Below, one piece after another: positions 18,417 through 26,864 of a stretch of DNA of 64,000 nucleotides. The notes beneath the pieces are model-generated. The model did no database searches, was not told where the DNA came from, and was given only the letters and a program-made list of their open reading frames with translations. The number at the start of each line of letters is the position of its first letter. Within the stretch, counting starts at the first letter, position 1. The stretch comes from Spirochaetota bacterium (lineage in GTDB: Bacteria; Spirochaetota; Brachyspiria; Brachyspirales; JACRPF01). The stretch is from contig JBBTBY010000063.1 of the NCBI GenBank assembly GCA_038043445.1, forward strand, positions 45,865 through 109,864, in the 5' to 3' direction. Made by a program: the position numbers and the translations under genes.

Positions 18417-20266
18417 TGTTCGTGCGCGCTTTCCGCAATGCGATCAATGACAAGCGGTTGATGACCTTTCTGGCGTTCGCCGCTTTCTTCGCCATTATTT
18501 TCTATGCTGCCATCCCGCATATCATATCGCGTTTCGTCGATGTGCCGTGGAAATACCTGGACTGGATACCGCTCTCGCCGCGCAATATCGATTTTCAGGT
18601 GACCTACGATTATCTGCATCGCTTCGTCAAGGGGGTATCGCCCTACAGCCCGGCGTTCGCACGAATATACAGCGAAGGGCATCTGTCCTACCCGCCGCTG
18701 CATCCGATCCTCTACATCCCCATCACGCTCCCGTTCTCGTTCGCGTTGAGCCGCGAGATATGGCATGTGCTCAGTGTATTGTGCACGCTTACGGGTATTT
18801 TCTTTGCGGTGCAGTTCGTGCGCCGAAAGATAATGGCGGCAGTGTTCCTCACGGCGCTCAATGCTTCGGCATCGTTCTTTTATTTCCATATCGAGCGCGG
18901 GCAGACGGATACGATGACGCTCCTCTTCGTGAGCATATTCCTTTACAGCTATTTCATACGAAAGAACCGTGTCCTCGCTGCGGTCTTTTTCGTCCTCGCC
19001 GCCGGTTTCAAGCTCACCCCGGCGATATTCGTGCTCATCTTCCTTGTCCGCCGCGACTGGAGAACGATGCTCTACGCAGCGCTCATCGGCATCGTGGTCG
19101 TCATTGTAACAGGCCCGCAGAACTGGATCGCGTGGGCATCGATGATGCTTTCCGTGAACACGGGAACATATATGGGTCAGGAAGTGGACCATGCGCTGCT
19201 CTATCTCGTCCTCGGATTTCAGAACGGAAACTTTGATGCAGCACTGCTCATCACGCGTCTCTTATCCATAGCCCTTGTCGCAGGATATACGGTGAGCATG
19301 TGGTTCACGAAAGAACGGGACAAGCATGTAGTCATAGAATTGGCCGTGCTTACCGTTATTATGAACCTTCTTGCGAACTGGTCGTTCAATTATAAGCTCG
19401 TATTGCTCGTGTTCTTCTTCCTTCTGCCGTTCTATTTCATGGAATTGCCGAAAGGGACACCCTATCGCCGCTGGCTTGTTCTCTATTTCGCGGCACTTCT
19501 GGTGATGGCGCCTATCTATAACGAGACCGTCGCACGTATCCCGTATTCGCTCATCGCGCATCTCCCGCTTTCGGTGATACCGCCGAACCCGATTGAACCG
19601 CTTGTCGAACGGCGCGTTGCGGTGCTTCTCTTCATCTGCACCGTGCTTTTTATAGCTCGCTTCGCATGGAATATCATTCATGACCGCTTTTCATGGGGGA
19701 AGCGCATTGGCGTATGGTTCAACCGACCGAAGCAGATAGCCGCCGCTGTGATGCTCCTCGTTGTCCTTTCAGTTTCGTTCTTCGCAGCTATCGCTGTGTC
19801 ATCCGGGAATGAACGATACCGGATCGCGCGCGCCGCTTTCGGAACGTCGCGTCCTATAAGTGATGAGATATCGCTTGCCGGCTGCATCGTACGTATGAAC
19901 CGGCCCACCAATTATGACATCGATGTGCTCATTGATATAAAGCGGCCGATCCCGAAGCATTGTCTTCTTTCGGTGAACGGAACGTATGGAGCAAAAACTG
20001 CCAAGCCGATAACGATAAGCGCCGCAGGATTCCCGGATATCATAACGCCGCTCTTCCCGAGCGGAAAATGTGCGGTGTTCCGGAAGACGATATCGCTCTC
20101 GCCTGGGGTGGTCGATATCACTGCTGCGTTCGCGGACCTGAGCTGTTTTAAGCAATATGGAACGGCTGTCAATATCGGACAAATTGATCTTGCTCGGCTT
20201 TCTCAAAGCAATTTTGTATATGCCGGAAGCAATGGTATTGAAGTTTCGACATCTGGGAAGAAATAA
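18413..20266 (+). CDS. GT87-like (DUF2029) polytopic mannosyltransferase, tandem copy 2
   Basis: The protein has 617 residues from ATG 18413, overlapping the previous stop by 4 bp. The much longer frame reaching back to 18146 is an overlap artefact. It is a clear paralogue of copy 1: DFQVTYDYLHRF, YPPLHPIL, ERGQTD, KLTPAIF, NETVARIPYSLIA and PNPIEPLVERRVAV all align. The C-terminal polar tail is also present. Two coupled copies suggest two successive or alternating linkages, or a heterodimer. Confidence 0.82.
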   Translation: MMFVRAFRNAINDKRLMTFLAFAAFFAIIFYAAIPHIISRFVDVPWKYLDWIPLSPRNIDFQVTYDYLHRFVKGVSPYSPAFARIYSEGHLSYPPLHPILYIPITLPFSFALSREIWHVLSVLCTLTGIFFAVQFVRRKIMAAVFLTALNASASFFYFHIERGQTDTMTLLFVSIFLYSYFIRKNRVLAAVFFVLAAGFKLTPAIFVLIFLVRRDWRTMLYAALIGIVVVIVTGPQNWIAWASMMLSVNTGTYMGQEVDHALLYLVLGFQNGNFDAALLITRLLSIALVAGYTVSMWFTKERDKHVVIELAVLTVIMNLLANWSFNYKLVLLVFFFLLPFYFMELPKGTPYRRWLVLYFAALLVMAPIYNETVARIPYSLIAHLPLSVIPPNPIEPLVERRVAVLLFICTVLFIARFAWNIIHDRFSWGKRIGVWFNRPKQIAAAVMLLVVLSVSFFAAIAVSSGNERYRIARAAFGTSRPISDEISLAGCIVRMNRPTNYDIDVLIDIKRPIPKHCLLSVNGTYGAKTAKPITISAAGFPDIITPLFPSGKCAVFRKTISLSPGVVDITAAFADLSCFKQYGTAVNIGQIDLARLSQSNFVYAGSNGIEVSTSGKK

Positions 20267-20319
20267 GAACAAGGCAATTGATCGCCTCTGCGATAGTAGA
20301 ATATTTCCCTCGCTTCGGA

Positions 20320-20325
20320 TATAAT
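20320..20325 (+). promoter_or_regulatory. Candidate -10 box before the GT39-like gene
   Basis: A perfect TATAAT lies at 20320-20325, 50 bp before the chosen start. The best -35 at 17 bp (TAGAAT, 20297-20302) is poor, so this needs an activator or is fortuitous. Confidence 0.3.
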
Positions 20326-20375
20326 CTTTCAGTACAGTGCCCGATATTACGAAGATTATCATGAGGAGCATAGCG

Positions 20376-22022
20376 ATGCCCAAAAAACGCGAGTCGATCA
20401 TTGCAATCGCATATGAGCGTCTTTCAGCAGCTCCATATTACTGGTTATCGCTTGCAGTGACAGGGATATTGATAATTATAAATTTTGTCTGGTTACGTGC
20501 GGACATGACACCGCCGCCGTTCGATCAGGCATGGTATTTGGAAACCTCGCAGCGTCTTTACAGCGCGCTTGTCAAGGACGGCATATTCGGGTGTTTTATC
20601 GCATTCACAAAGGCCTTAGGCGGCATCAAAGCCCCGCTTCTCACGGCGCTGCCATTGCCGTTCTATCTTATATTCGGCAATCATCAGCTCGCCGCGATGT
20701 GCGTCAATTTCATGTTCATGCTCATCCTTACGCATTCGGTGTTCCGTATCGGCGAACATTATTTCGGCGAACGCGCTGGTTTCATCGCCGCGCTCGTCAT
20801 TCAGACAATGCCGATGGTGTACGCGCTGAGCAGACAGTTCTTCATGGAATACGCGCTTGCAGCAATGGTGTCGCTCTTCGTGCTCTTTCTCATCAGGAGC
20901 GATAATTTCACAAAACGGGGATACAACACCGCGCTCGGTATTCTCTTCGGGCTCGGGATGCTGACAAAAATAACCTTTCCGCTGTATGTAGGCCTGCCCT
21001 GTCTGTGGGCGCTTGTATCGCGATGGCGAGGGGAGAAGAAATTCATAGACCGCGCATTCATCATTGAGATGGTCAAGATAGGCGCCATTTCCTTTTGTAT
21101 CGCCGCCGTATGGTATGTACGGAATTTCAAGACTACGTTCCCCTATACGTTCTCAACAAGCTACGGTGTGGTCGCCAATGACTACGGAAGCGAAAAGGTA
21201 TTTGCGCTCAGTACGCTCGCGGCCTATTTCACGACGATCGGAGCATACGTCATCTCTTATTACTACGTTGTTCTCGGCTTGCTCGCTGTTATTGCGCTCA
21301 GCGCGGCCATCATTCTCCGGCGAAAGAAGAAGGATGCCGTGCCGCTTGCCGGCGTGGCGCTCCTTCTTCTGTGGCTTGTAACGGACATTGTATTCATGTC
21401 GGGCAGGAATAAGGAGATCCGCTATGTAGTGCCGCTCATGCCGGCATTCGCCATTCTTATCGGTGCCGGATTTACGGCGTTCCTGCCGCGCATGCATCAT
21501 GTGTTCTTCCTTGCTGTCGCAGCGCTTGTTCTTACCCTGCCGGCAGTAGACCTTGTCCGTAAGTCGTTCTTTATCCCGCAGTACTACAACGCTTTTTATC
21601 TTCACACTCCCGATCGGCGGGATTGGCATATTCGGGATGTGGTCGAGCATGTATATCGCGGGGCACAGCGCATGCAGAACGCTTCTCCCTATGTCATCGT
21701 TGCTGTCGAGCATATCGCCGTGAGCGCGAATACGCTATCGTATTACGCAGCATCCCGTCAGTACGACAGCCCGATCTATTTCACATCGCTTGGCTACGGC
21801 GAGAAGAACGCGGCGAACACGTTCCGGCGAATAAACGAATTCAAACCGTCCTTCATCCTCTTCCTTGACAACTCGGGCGATCTTACTCCGTTCCTCAACG
21901 CGATGAATGCGACAGTGAGACGCGCGGCGGATAACGGCGAAATCCCCTATCGGTTTGAAAAGCGGTACGAACTCTCTTTCGGGCCGCGTATCGTTCTTTA
22001 TCGAAGAACGGCAAAGAATTGA
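20376..22022 (+). CDS. PMT/ArnT-like (GT39/GT83 type) polytopic glycosyltransferase
   Basis: The protein has 548 residues from ATG 20376; GAGGA at 20363-20367 is 8 bp upstream and rules out the GTG at 20337. PPPFDQAWYLE in the first outer loop carries the acidic residue expected of PMT-family enzymes. About 11-12 spans follow, and a polar tail from about residue 405 ends at the stop. LTKITFPLYVGLP and GRNKEIRYVVPLMPAFAI are typical of this family, which transfers sugars from polyprenyl phosphate to lipid A or proteins outside the membrane. The acceptor is unknown here. Confidence 0.82.
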   Translation: MPKKRESIIAIAYERLSAAPYYWLSLAVTGILIIINFVWLRADMTPPPFDQAWYLETSQRLYSALVKDGIFGCFIAFTKALGGIKAPLLTALPLPFYLIFGNHQLAAMCVNFMFMLILTHSVFRIGEHYFGERAGFIAALVIQTMPMVYALSRQFFMEYALAAMVSLFVLFLIRSDNFTKRGYNTALGILFGLGMLTKITFPLYVGLPCLWALVSRWRGEKKFIDRAFIIEMVKIGAISFCIAAVWYVRNFKTTFPYTFSTSYGVVANDYGSEKVFALSTLAAYFTTIGAYVISYYYVVLGLLAVIALSAAIILRRKKKDAVPLAGVALLLLWLVTDIVFMSGRNKEIRYVVPLMPAFAILIGAGFTAFLPRMHHVFFLAVAALVLTLPAVDLVRKSFFIPQYYNAFYLHTPDRRDWHIRDVVEHVYRGAQRMQNASPYVIVAVEHIAVSANTLSYYAASRQYDSPIYFTSLGYGEKNAANTFRRINEFKPSFILFLDNSGDLTPFLNAMNATVRRAADNGEIPYRFEKRYELSFGPRIVLYRRTAKN

Positions 22023-22027
22023 GCAGT

Positions 22028-23218
22028 ATGCAGGTGACAGTCTGTTATGCAGTGCCGACGGTAAGCATTACCGGCGGCGTTATTGTCGTGCTTGAGCATG
22101 CCAACAGGCTCCGCGCACGCGGCATTGAGACCTTCATCATCAACATGGGTGCACAGGGGAACCTCGATTGGTTCAGCGGCAATAAAGTCCCCGTGTATCA
22201 CTGGAGCGGGCGATACCCGAAAAGCACCGATGTGCTCGTTGCAACGGGGTGGCAGACGGCGTATTCGATACATCGTCTTTCGCTTCGTGCGCGCAGGTAT
22301 GTTTATTTTGTCCAGAGCGATGAAAGCCGTTTTTCCCCGCCGCAGTCGCTTCCGTCAAGGCTTGCAGCATACAGTTATCGGCTGCCGTATGAATACCTTA
22401 CCGAAGCGAAATGGATACGCACCTGGCTTAAGGATGCGTATCGGCAGAAAGCGGTCTATGCGCCGAATGCGCTCAATGAAAAGATCATGCATCCTGTTGC
22501 GCCGCTCGCACCACGCGGCAAACGACTTCGCGTTCTCATCGAAGGGCCATGTACGGTACCCTACAAAGGCGTGGATGATTCGTTCCGCGCTGTGAACGGT
22601 CTTCCGGTCGAGGTATGGTATGTAAGTTCATCGGGATTACCGCGGTTCTGGCATCGCTATGACCGGTTCTTTGAACGGGTGCCGTTTTACCACATGAACC
22701 GTATCTATTCATCCTGCGATGTTCTGCTTAAGATGAGCACGGTGGAAGGATTTTTCGGACCGCCGCTCGAGATGATGGCATGCGGCGGGACAGCGGTGAC
22801 GACGCGGGTGACCGGGTATGATGAGTATATCGTCGACGGGTATAATGCGCTTACCGTTGCACTTGGTGACAGTGCAGCGGCCCGCAGGCAGATCAAGCGG
22901 CTTATCGACGACCGCGATCTCCTTGAGAAGCTCAGATCGAACGGCAGTAAGACTGCATCCCAGATGAAGTGGGACGATACGATCGACATTCTGGAAGATC
23001 TTTATCGCAGGAAAAAGAGACCGCAGCAGAAGTTCGATCATATATTCATATCGATGCTCGATACGATCGCTGAGTCATCGATCCCCGCCCCGACCGGCAT
23101 ATACGGTATAGTGTATACGCTTCGCAAAAAAGCCTTCGCTGCACCGTTACGATCTATGACCGCGATCGTCAAGTGTGTCATCCTTTTTGCGCAGCGGATA
23201 CGCAACATTATCCGATAA
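22028..23218 (+). CDS. Family 4 glycosyltransferase (WsaF/rhamnan-synthesis-like)
   Basis: The protein has 396 residues. ATG 22028 is preferred to a TTG at 22019 that overlaps the previous stop. The N-terminal VTGGV-like SITGGVIVVLEHANRL and the C-terminal KMSTVEGFFGPPLEMMACGG are the donor-site blocks of GT-B family 4 enzymes. TRVTGYDEYIVDGYNALTV completes it. The overall pattern (YFVQSDES in the middle) matches WsaF-like rhamnosyltransferases as I remember them. It is cytoplasmic, with no strong span except a weakly hydrophobic end. Confidence 0.8.
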   Translation: MQVTVCYAVPTVSITGGVIVVLEHANRLRARGIETFIINMGAQGNLDWFSGNKVPVYHWSGRYPKSTDVLVATGWQTAYSIHRLSLRARRYVYFVQSDESRFSPPQSLPSRLAAYSYRLPYEYLTEAKWIRTWLKDAYRQKAVYAPNALNEKIMHPVAPLAPRGKRLRVLIEGPCTVPYKGVDDSFRAVNGLPVEVWYVSSSGLPRFWHRYDRFFERVPFYHMNRIYSSCDVLLKMSTVEGFFGPPLEMMACGGTAVTTRVTGYDEYIVDGYNALTVALGDSAAARRQIKRLIDDRDLLEKLRSNGSKTASQMKWDDTIDILEDLYRRKKRPQQKFDHIFISMLDTIAESSIPAPTGIYGIVYTLRKKAFAAPLRSMTAIVKCVILFAQRIRNIIR

Positions 23219-23246
23219 TTGAACGCATTCGCGGCTAGACTACACT
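23219..23246 (+). promoter_or_regulatory. Weak candidate promoter before the methyltransferase-GT2 fusion gene
   Basis: TTGAAC at 23219-23224, a 16-bp spacer and TACACT at 23241-23246, ten bases before ATG 23257. It has two mismatches in each box. Confidence 0.28.
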
Positions 23247-23256
23247 ATCAGGGAAT

Positions 23257-24714
23257 ATGGACATTTTCCATTCCATGCGATATAGTACATCTCGCATGAA
23301 ACTGAGAAGCGAATTAAAAAAGCAGATGATCCGCCGTATGGACATGCTTTCATCGGGCCGCGAGCGGTGGGAGAAGCGGAACCGTTATTATTACCGGGAC
23401 CTTATCCGTTTTCTCCGCTATTCGATACCGGAAGGCAGCAGGGTGCTTGAGATCGGCTGCGGGACCGGGCAGATACTCGACGCTGTCAAGCCTTCGTACG
23501 GTGTCGGTGTGGATATTTCTCCGGGCATGATACGTATCGCGAAGAAGAAGTATCCACATTTGCGCTTCATGGAGCTTGATGCCGAGGAATTGTCGTCCCG
23601 GGAATCGTTCGACTATATCATCATTTCTGACACCATCGGCTATCTTGAGGATGTACAGAAGACCATGCGTGCGCTCCGCTCGGCGTGCACCGATTCGACA
23701 CGTATCATCATCACCTATCACAATTTCATCTGGCAGCCCGTACTGCAATTTGCCGAATTCCTTCACCTAAAGATGTCTCCGCCGCGGTTGAACTGGCTTA
23801 ACCTCGAAGACATCCAGAATATCCTGTATCTTGAAGGGTACGATGTGGTGAAGAAGGGGCGGCGTTTCCTTATTCCGAAATTCTTCCCGCTCGTGTCGTG
23901 GTTCGCGAATCGTTTCCTCGCATACCTGCCCGGATTCAACCGATTATGCATAACGGGATATCTCATCGCGCGGATGACCGGCGCCGATCGAAAGAAACCG
24001 TCGGTCAGCGTCATTATCCCTGCGCGGAACGAGAAAGGGAACATTGAGAACGCCGTGATACGGACACCGGACATGGGCTCGCGCACTGAGATCATTTTTA
24101 TCGAGGGGCATTCCAGAGATGGTACGCTCGCGGAGATCGAGCGTGTCGCGAAAAAGCACAAACGCCGCAACATATCGTTCGCTGTGCAGGACGGCAAAGG
24201 CAAGGGCGATGCCGTGCGCAAGGGATTCGCGCTGGCGAAAGGCGATATTCTCATGATACTCGATGCCGATCTCACCGTGCCGCCGGAGGACCTTCCGAAG
24301 TTCTATGAAGCGATCGCGAACGGAAGGGGCGAATACATCAACGGGACACGCCTCGTGTACCCGATGGAAAAAGAGGCGATGCGCTTTCTCAACATGCTTG
24401 CGAATAAATTCTTTTCCGTGATGTTCACCTGGCTCCTTGGCCAGCGCATGAAGGATACACTGTGCGGAACAAAGGTCCTTTCAAAGAAGAACTGGGATGC
24501 ACTCGTCGCGAACCGATCCTATTTCGGCGACTTTGACCCATTCGGCGACTTCGATCTCATATTCGGCGCATCAAAACTCAACCTTAAGATCGTGGAAGTC
24601 CCCATTCGATATCAGGCGCGGACCTACGGGAGCACCAACATATCACGCTTCCGTCACGGCCTGCTCCTCTTCAGAATGGTGCTTTTTGCAATGAACAAGA
24701 TAAAATTCGTCTGA
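23257..24714 (+). CDS. Bifunctional protein: SAM-dependent methyltransferase fused to family 2 glycosyltransferase
   Basis: The protein has 485 residues; ATG 23257 is used, though in-frame ATGs at 23275 and 23296 are possible. Residues about 60-190 are a class I methyltransferase (VLEIGCGTGQILD, VDISPGMI, ISDTIGYLED). Residues about 247-470 are a DPM1-like family 2 transferase (SVIIPARNEKGNI, LDADLTVPPEDL, CGTKVLSKKNW, EVPIRYQARTYGSTNI). The domain order is reversed compared with 4929 and 34774. A GT2 domain of this kind usually serves polyprenyl phosphate. The fusion hints that methylation and transfer act on the same sugar. Confidence 0.84.
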   Translation: MDIFHSMRYSTSRMKLRSELKKQMIRRMDMLSSGRERWEKRNRYYYRDLIRFLRYSIPEGSRVLEIGCGTGQILDAVKPSYGVGVDISPGMIRIAKKKYPHLRFMELDAEELSSRESFDYIIISDTIGYLEDVQKTMRALRSACTDSTRIIITYHNFIWQPVLQFAEFLHLKMSPPRLNWLNLEDIQNILYLEGYDVVKKGRRFLIPKFFPLVSWFANRFLAYLPGFNRLCITGYLIARMTGADRKKPSVSVIIPARNEKGNIENAVIRTPDMGSRTEIIFIEGHSRDGTLAEIERVAKKHKRRNISFAVQDGKGKGDAVRKGFALAKGDILMILDADLTVPPEDLPKFYEAIANGRGEYINGTRLVYPMEKEAMRFLNMLANKFFSVMFTWLLGQRMKDTLCGTKVLSKKNWDALVANRSYFGDFDPFGDFDLIFGASKLNLKIVEVPIRYQARTYGSTNISRFRHGLLLFRMVLFAMNKIKFV

Positions 24715-24727
24715 TCGGGAAAACGGT

Positions 24728-25675
24728 ATGGATATGAACGCGAAGATATATGTAGCCGGTCATTCAGGCATGGTGGGGTCCGCCATCGTCCGTCTTCTTC
24801 GGAAGGAAGGAGCATCGAACATAATCGTGCGTACGCATGCAGCGCTCGATCTGACGGACACTGCTGCGGTAAAAAATTTCTTTCAAGAGGAAACACCTGA
24901 CCATGTGTTTCTTGCCGCGGCGACCGTCGGGGGAATCATCGCCAATTCACGATACCCCGTTGAATTCCTTTACAACAATCTCATGATACAGAACAATATC
25001 ATCAGATCTTCCTACGATATCGGGGCCAAAAAGCTCTGCTTCCTCGGGAGTTCATGCATATACCCCCGCGAATGTCCTCAGCCCATAAAGGAGGAGTATC
25101 TTCTGACCGGACGGCTTGAGCCGACGAATGAAGGATACGCGCTCGCGAAGATTGCCGGGCTCAAACTTGTTGAGTATTACCGGCGTGAATACGCGTTCAA
25201 AGGTGTTGCGCTCATGCCGTGCAACCTTTACGGAACGAATGACAGTTATGATCTTGAGCATTCGCATGTGCTGTCGGCGCTCGTCAGGAAATTCGTAGAC
25301 GCTTGCGACCAGAACAGCGGTTCCGTGACCGTCTGGGGATCGGGGAATGCGCGAAGGGAATTCATGCATGTTGACGACTGCGCACGTGCGGCGTTATTCG
25401 TCATGCGTTCGTATGACGGCGACACGTTCCTGAACACCGGATGGGGAAGCGATGTGACCATACGAGAGCTGGCAGAGAAGATGAAGCGGCTCACCGGGTT
25501 CAAAGGGAAGATCGAATGGGATACCTCAAAGCCGGACGGTATGCCCCGGAAATGTCTCGACACAAGCCGCATGACAGGGCTCGGATTCGCCCCCGCGATC
25601 TCGTTAGAAGAGGGTATTACAAGAACGATCGACGAGTACAGGAAGCTCAAAAAAGATGGCAGGATCAAAGAATAA
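24728..25675 (+). CDS. fcl: GDP-L-fucose synthase (GDP-4-keto-6-deoxymannose 3,5-epimerase/4-reductase)
   Basis: The protein has 315 residues; an ATG at 24734 is the alternative start. VAGHSGMVGSAIVR binds NADPH. All residues known to matter in E. coli Fcl have counterparts: GSSC (S108, C110), Y137 and K141 in GYALAKIAG, and H180 in EHSHVL. LEPTNEGYALAKIAG and MPCNLYGTND are nearly diagnostic. With gmd it gives GDP-L-fucose. The closely related ColC (GDP-colitose reductase/epimerase) keeps the same residues and cannot be ruled out, because a ColD-like gene sits at 36242. Confidence 0.92.
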   Translation: MDMNAKIYVAGHSGMVGSAIVRLLRKEGASNIIVRTHAALDLTDTAAVKNFFQEETPDHVFLAAATVGGIIANSRYPVEFLYNNLMIQNNIIRSSYDIGAKKLCFLGSSCIYPRECPQPIKEEYLLTGRLEPTNEGYALAKIAGLKLVEYYRREYAFKGVALMPCNLYGTNDSYDLEHSHVLSALVRKFVDACDQNSGSVTVWGSGNARREFMHVDDCARAALFVMRSYDGDTFLNTGWGSDVTIRELAEKMKRLTGFKGKIEWDTSKPDGMPRKCLDTSRMTGLGFAPAISLEEGITRTIDEYRKLKKDGRIKE

Positions 25676-25690
25676 TCCCGCGAGCAGCAT

Positions 25691-26857
25691 ATGAATCCTG
25701 CTCGTACCGTGTCGTCGGCAGTAATGATTGCGGAGTCAAAAAAGATCCTGTTCGTTTTCGGCACACGTCCCGAAGCGATAAAAATGGCGCCGCTCATCAG
25801 GGCATTCCTCGCGCATCCCGATCGCTTTGAAACCAAGGTCTGCGTGACCGCACAGCACCGCGAAATGCTCGATCAGGTCTTGAATTTCTTCGATATAAGA
25901 CCGGATTTTGACCTCGATCTCATGAAGCCCGATCAAACACTTTTTGATATCACAGCAAAGGCGCTTGCCGGTCTTGCCCGCGTACTTGATGAGTGGCTTC
26001 CTGACCATATCTTTGTCCAGGGTGATACGACCACTGCATTCGTGGGTGCGCTCGCAGGATACTACCGGAAAGTGAAGGTGTGCCACGTCGAGGCCGGTCT
26101 GCGGAGCGGGAATATGTATTCGCCGTTCCCGGAAGAGGGGAATCGTATCCTTGCCGGGCATCTTTCGACTTATCATTTTGCACCCACAGAACAGGCAAAG
26201 GTCAATCTGGCCCGCGAGGGGATAACCGAGAACGTGCATGTGGTCCAGAACACGGTCATCGATGCGCTTTTTCTCGGGCTTGAGCTGATCAAGAAGCAGG
26301 GGAAGGGGAAATACGCGAAGCGTTTCGATTTCCTCAATGATACGCAGCGAGTGATACTCCTTACCGGACATCGCCGCGAAAGTTTTGGTGCGCCGTTCGA
26401 GGACCTCTGTAACGCGACCAAGGATATCGCTGAACGGTTCCCCGATATCGCCATCGTGTATCCGGTACATTTGAACCCCAATGTACGAGAACCGGTCAAT
26501 CGCATTCTCGCCGGCATTCAGAACATACATCTCATAGAACCGCTTGATTATCCGCATCTCATCTGGCTCATGGACCGTTCATGCCTTGTCATCACCGACT
26601 CCGGCGGTATACAGGAAGAGGCACCGTCGCTCGGGAAACCGGTGCTCGTCATGCGCGATGTCACTGAACGGATGGAAGGCGTGGAAGCGGGCACGGCGAA
26701 GCTCGTCGGCACTGATCGAAAGAAGATAGTGAGTGAGTGCACAACGCTCCTCAATGACCGCGCAGCATATGACAGAATGGCAAGCTCGATAAATCCGTAC
26801 GGGGACGGGAAGGCGAGCGAGCGGATCGTTGCAATAATGCATTCGCATGCAAATTAG
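25691..26857 (+). CDS. wecB: UDP-N-acetylglucosamine 2-epimerase (non-hydrolysing)
   Basis: The protein has 388 residues from ATG 25691; an ATG at 25724 (11 residues later) fits the usual N-terminus KKILFVFGTRPEAIKMAPLI equally well. GTRPEAIKMAP, VQGDTTTAF, HVEAGLRSGN, LLTGHRRESFG and TDSGGIQEEAPSLGKPVLV are the standard family blocks. It interconverts UDP-GlcNAc and UDP-ManNAc. No UDP-ManNAc dehydrogenase (WecC) follows here, so ManNAc itself may be incorporated, or wecC lies elsewhere. Confidence 0.94.
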   Translation: MNPARTVSSAVMIAESKKILFVFGTRPEAIKMAPLIRAFLAHPDRFETKVCVTAQHREMLDQVLNFFDIRPDFDLDLMKPDQTLFDITAKALAGLARVLDEWLPDHIFVQGDTTTAFVGALAGYYRKVKVCHVEAGLRSGNMYSPFPEEGNRILAGHLSTYHFAPTEQAKVNLAREGITENVHVVQNTVIDALFLGLELIKKQGKGKYAKRFDFLNDTQRVILLTGHRRESFGAPFEDLCNATKDIAERFPDIAIVYPVHLNPNVREPVNRILAGIQNIHLIEPLDYPHLIWLMDRSCLVITDSGGIQEEAPSLGKPVLVMRDVTERMEGVEAGTAKLVGTDRKKIVSECTTLLNDRAAYDRMASSINPYGDGKASERIVAIMHSHAN

Positions 26858-26864
26858 GTATGCG

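Noticed and set aside
18209..19192. 327-codon open frame on the minus strand
   Set aside because: It is antisense to the GT87-like pair; composition is low-complexity and no start signal is seen.
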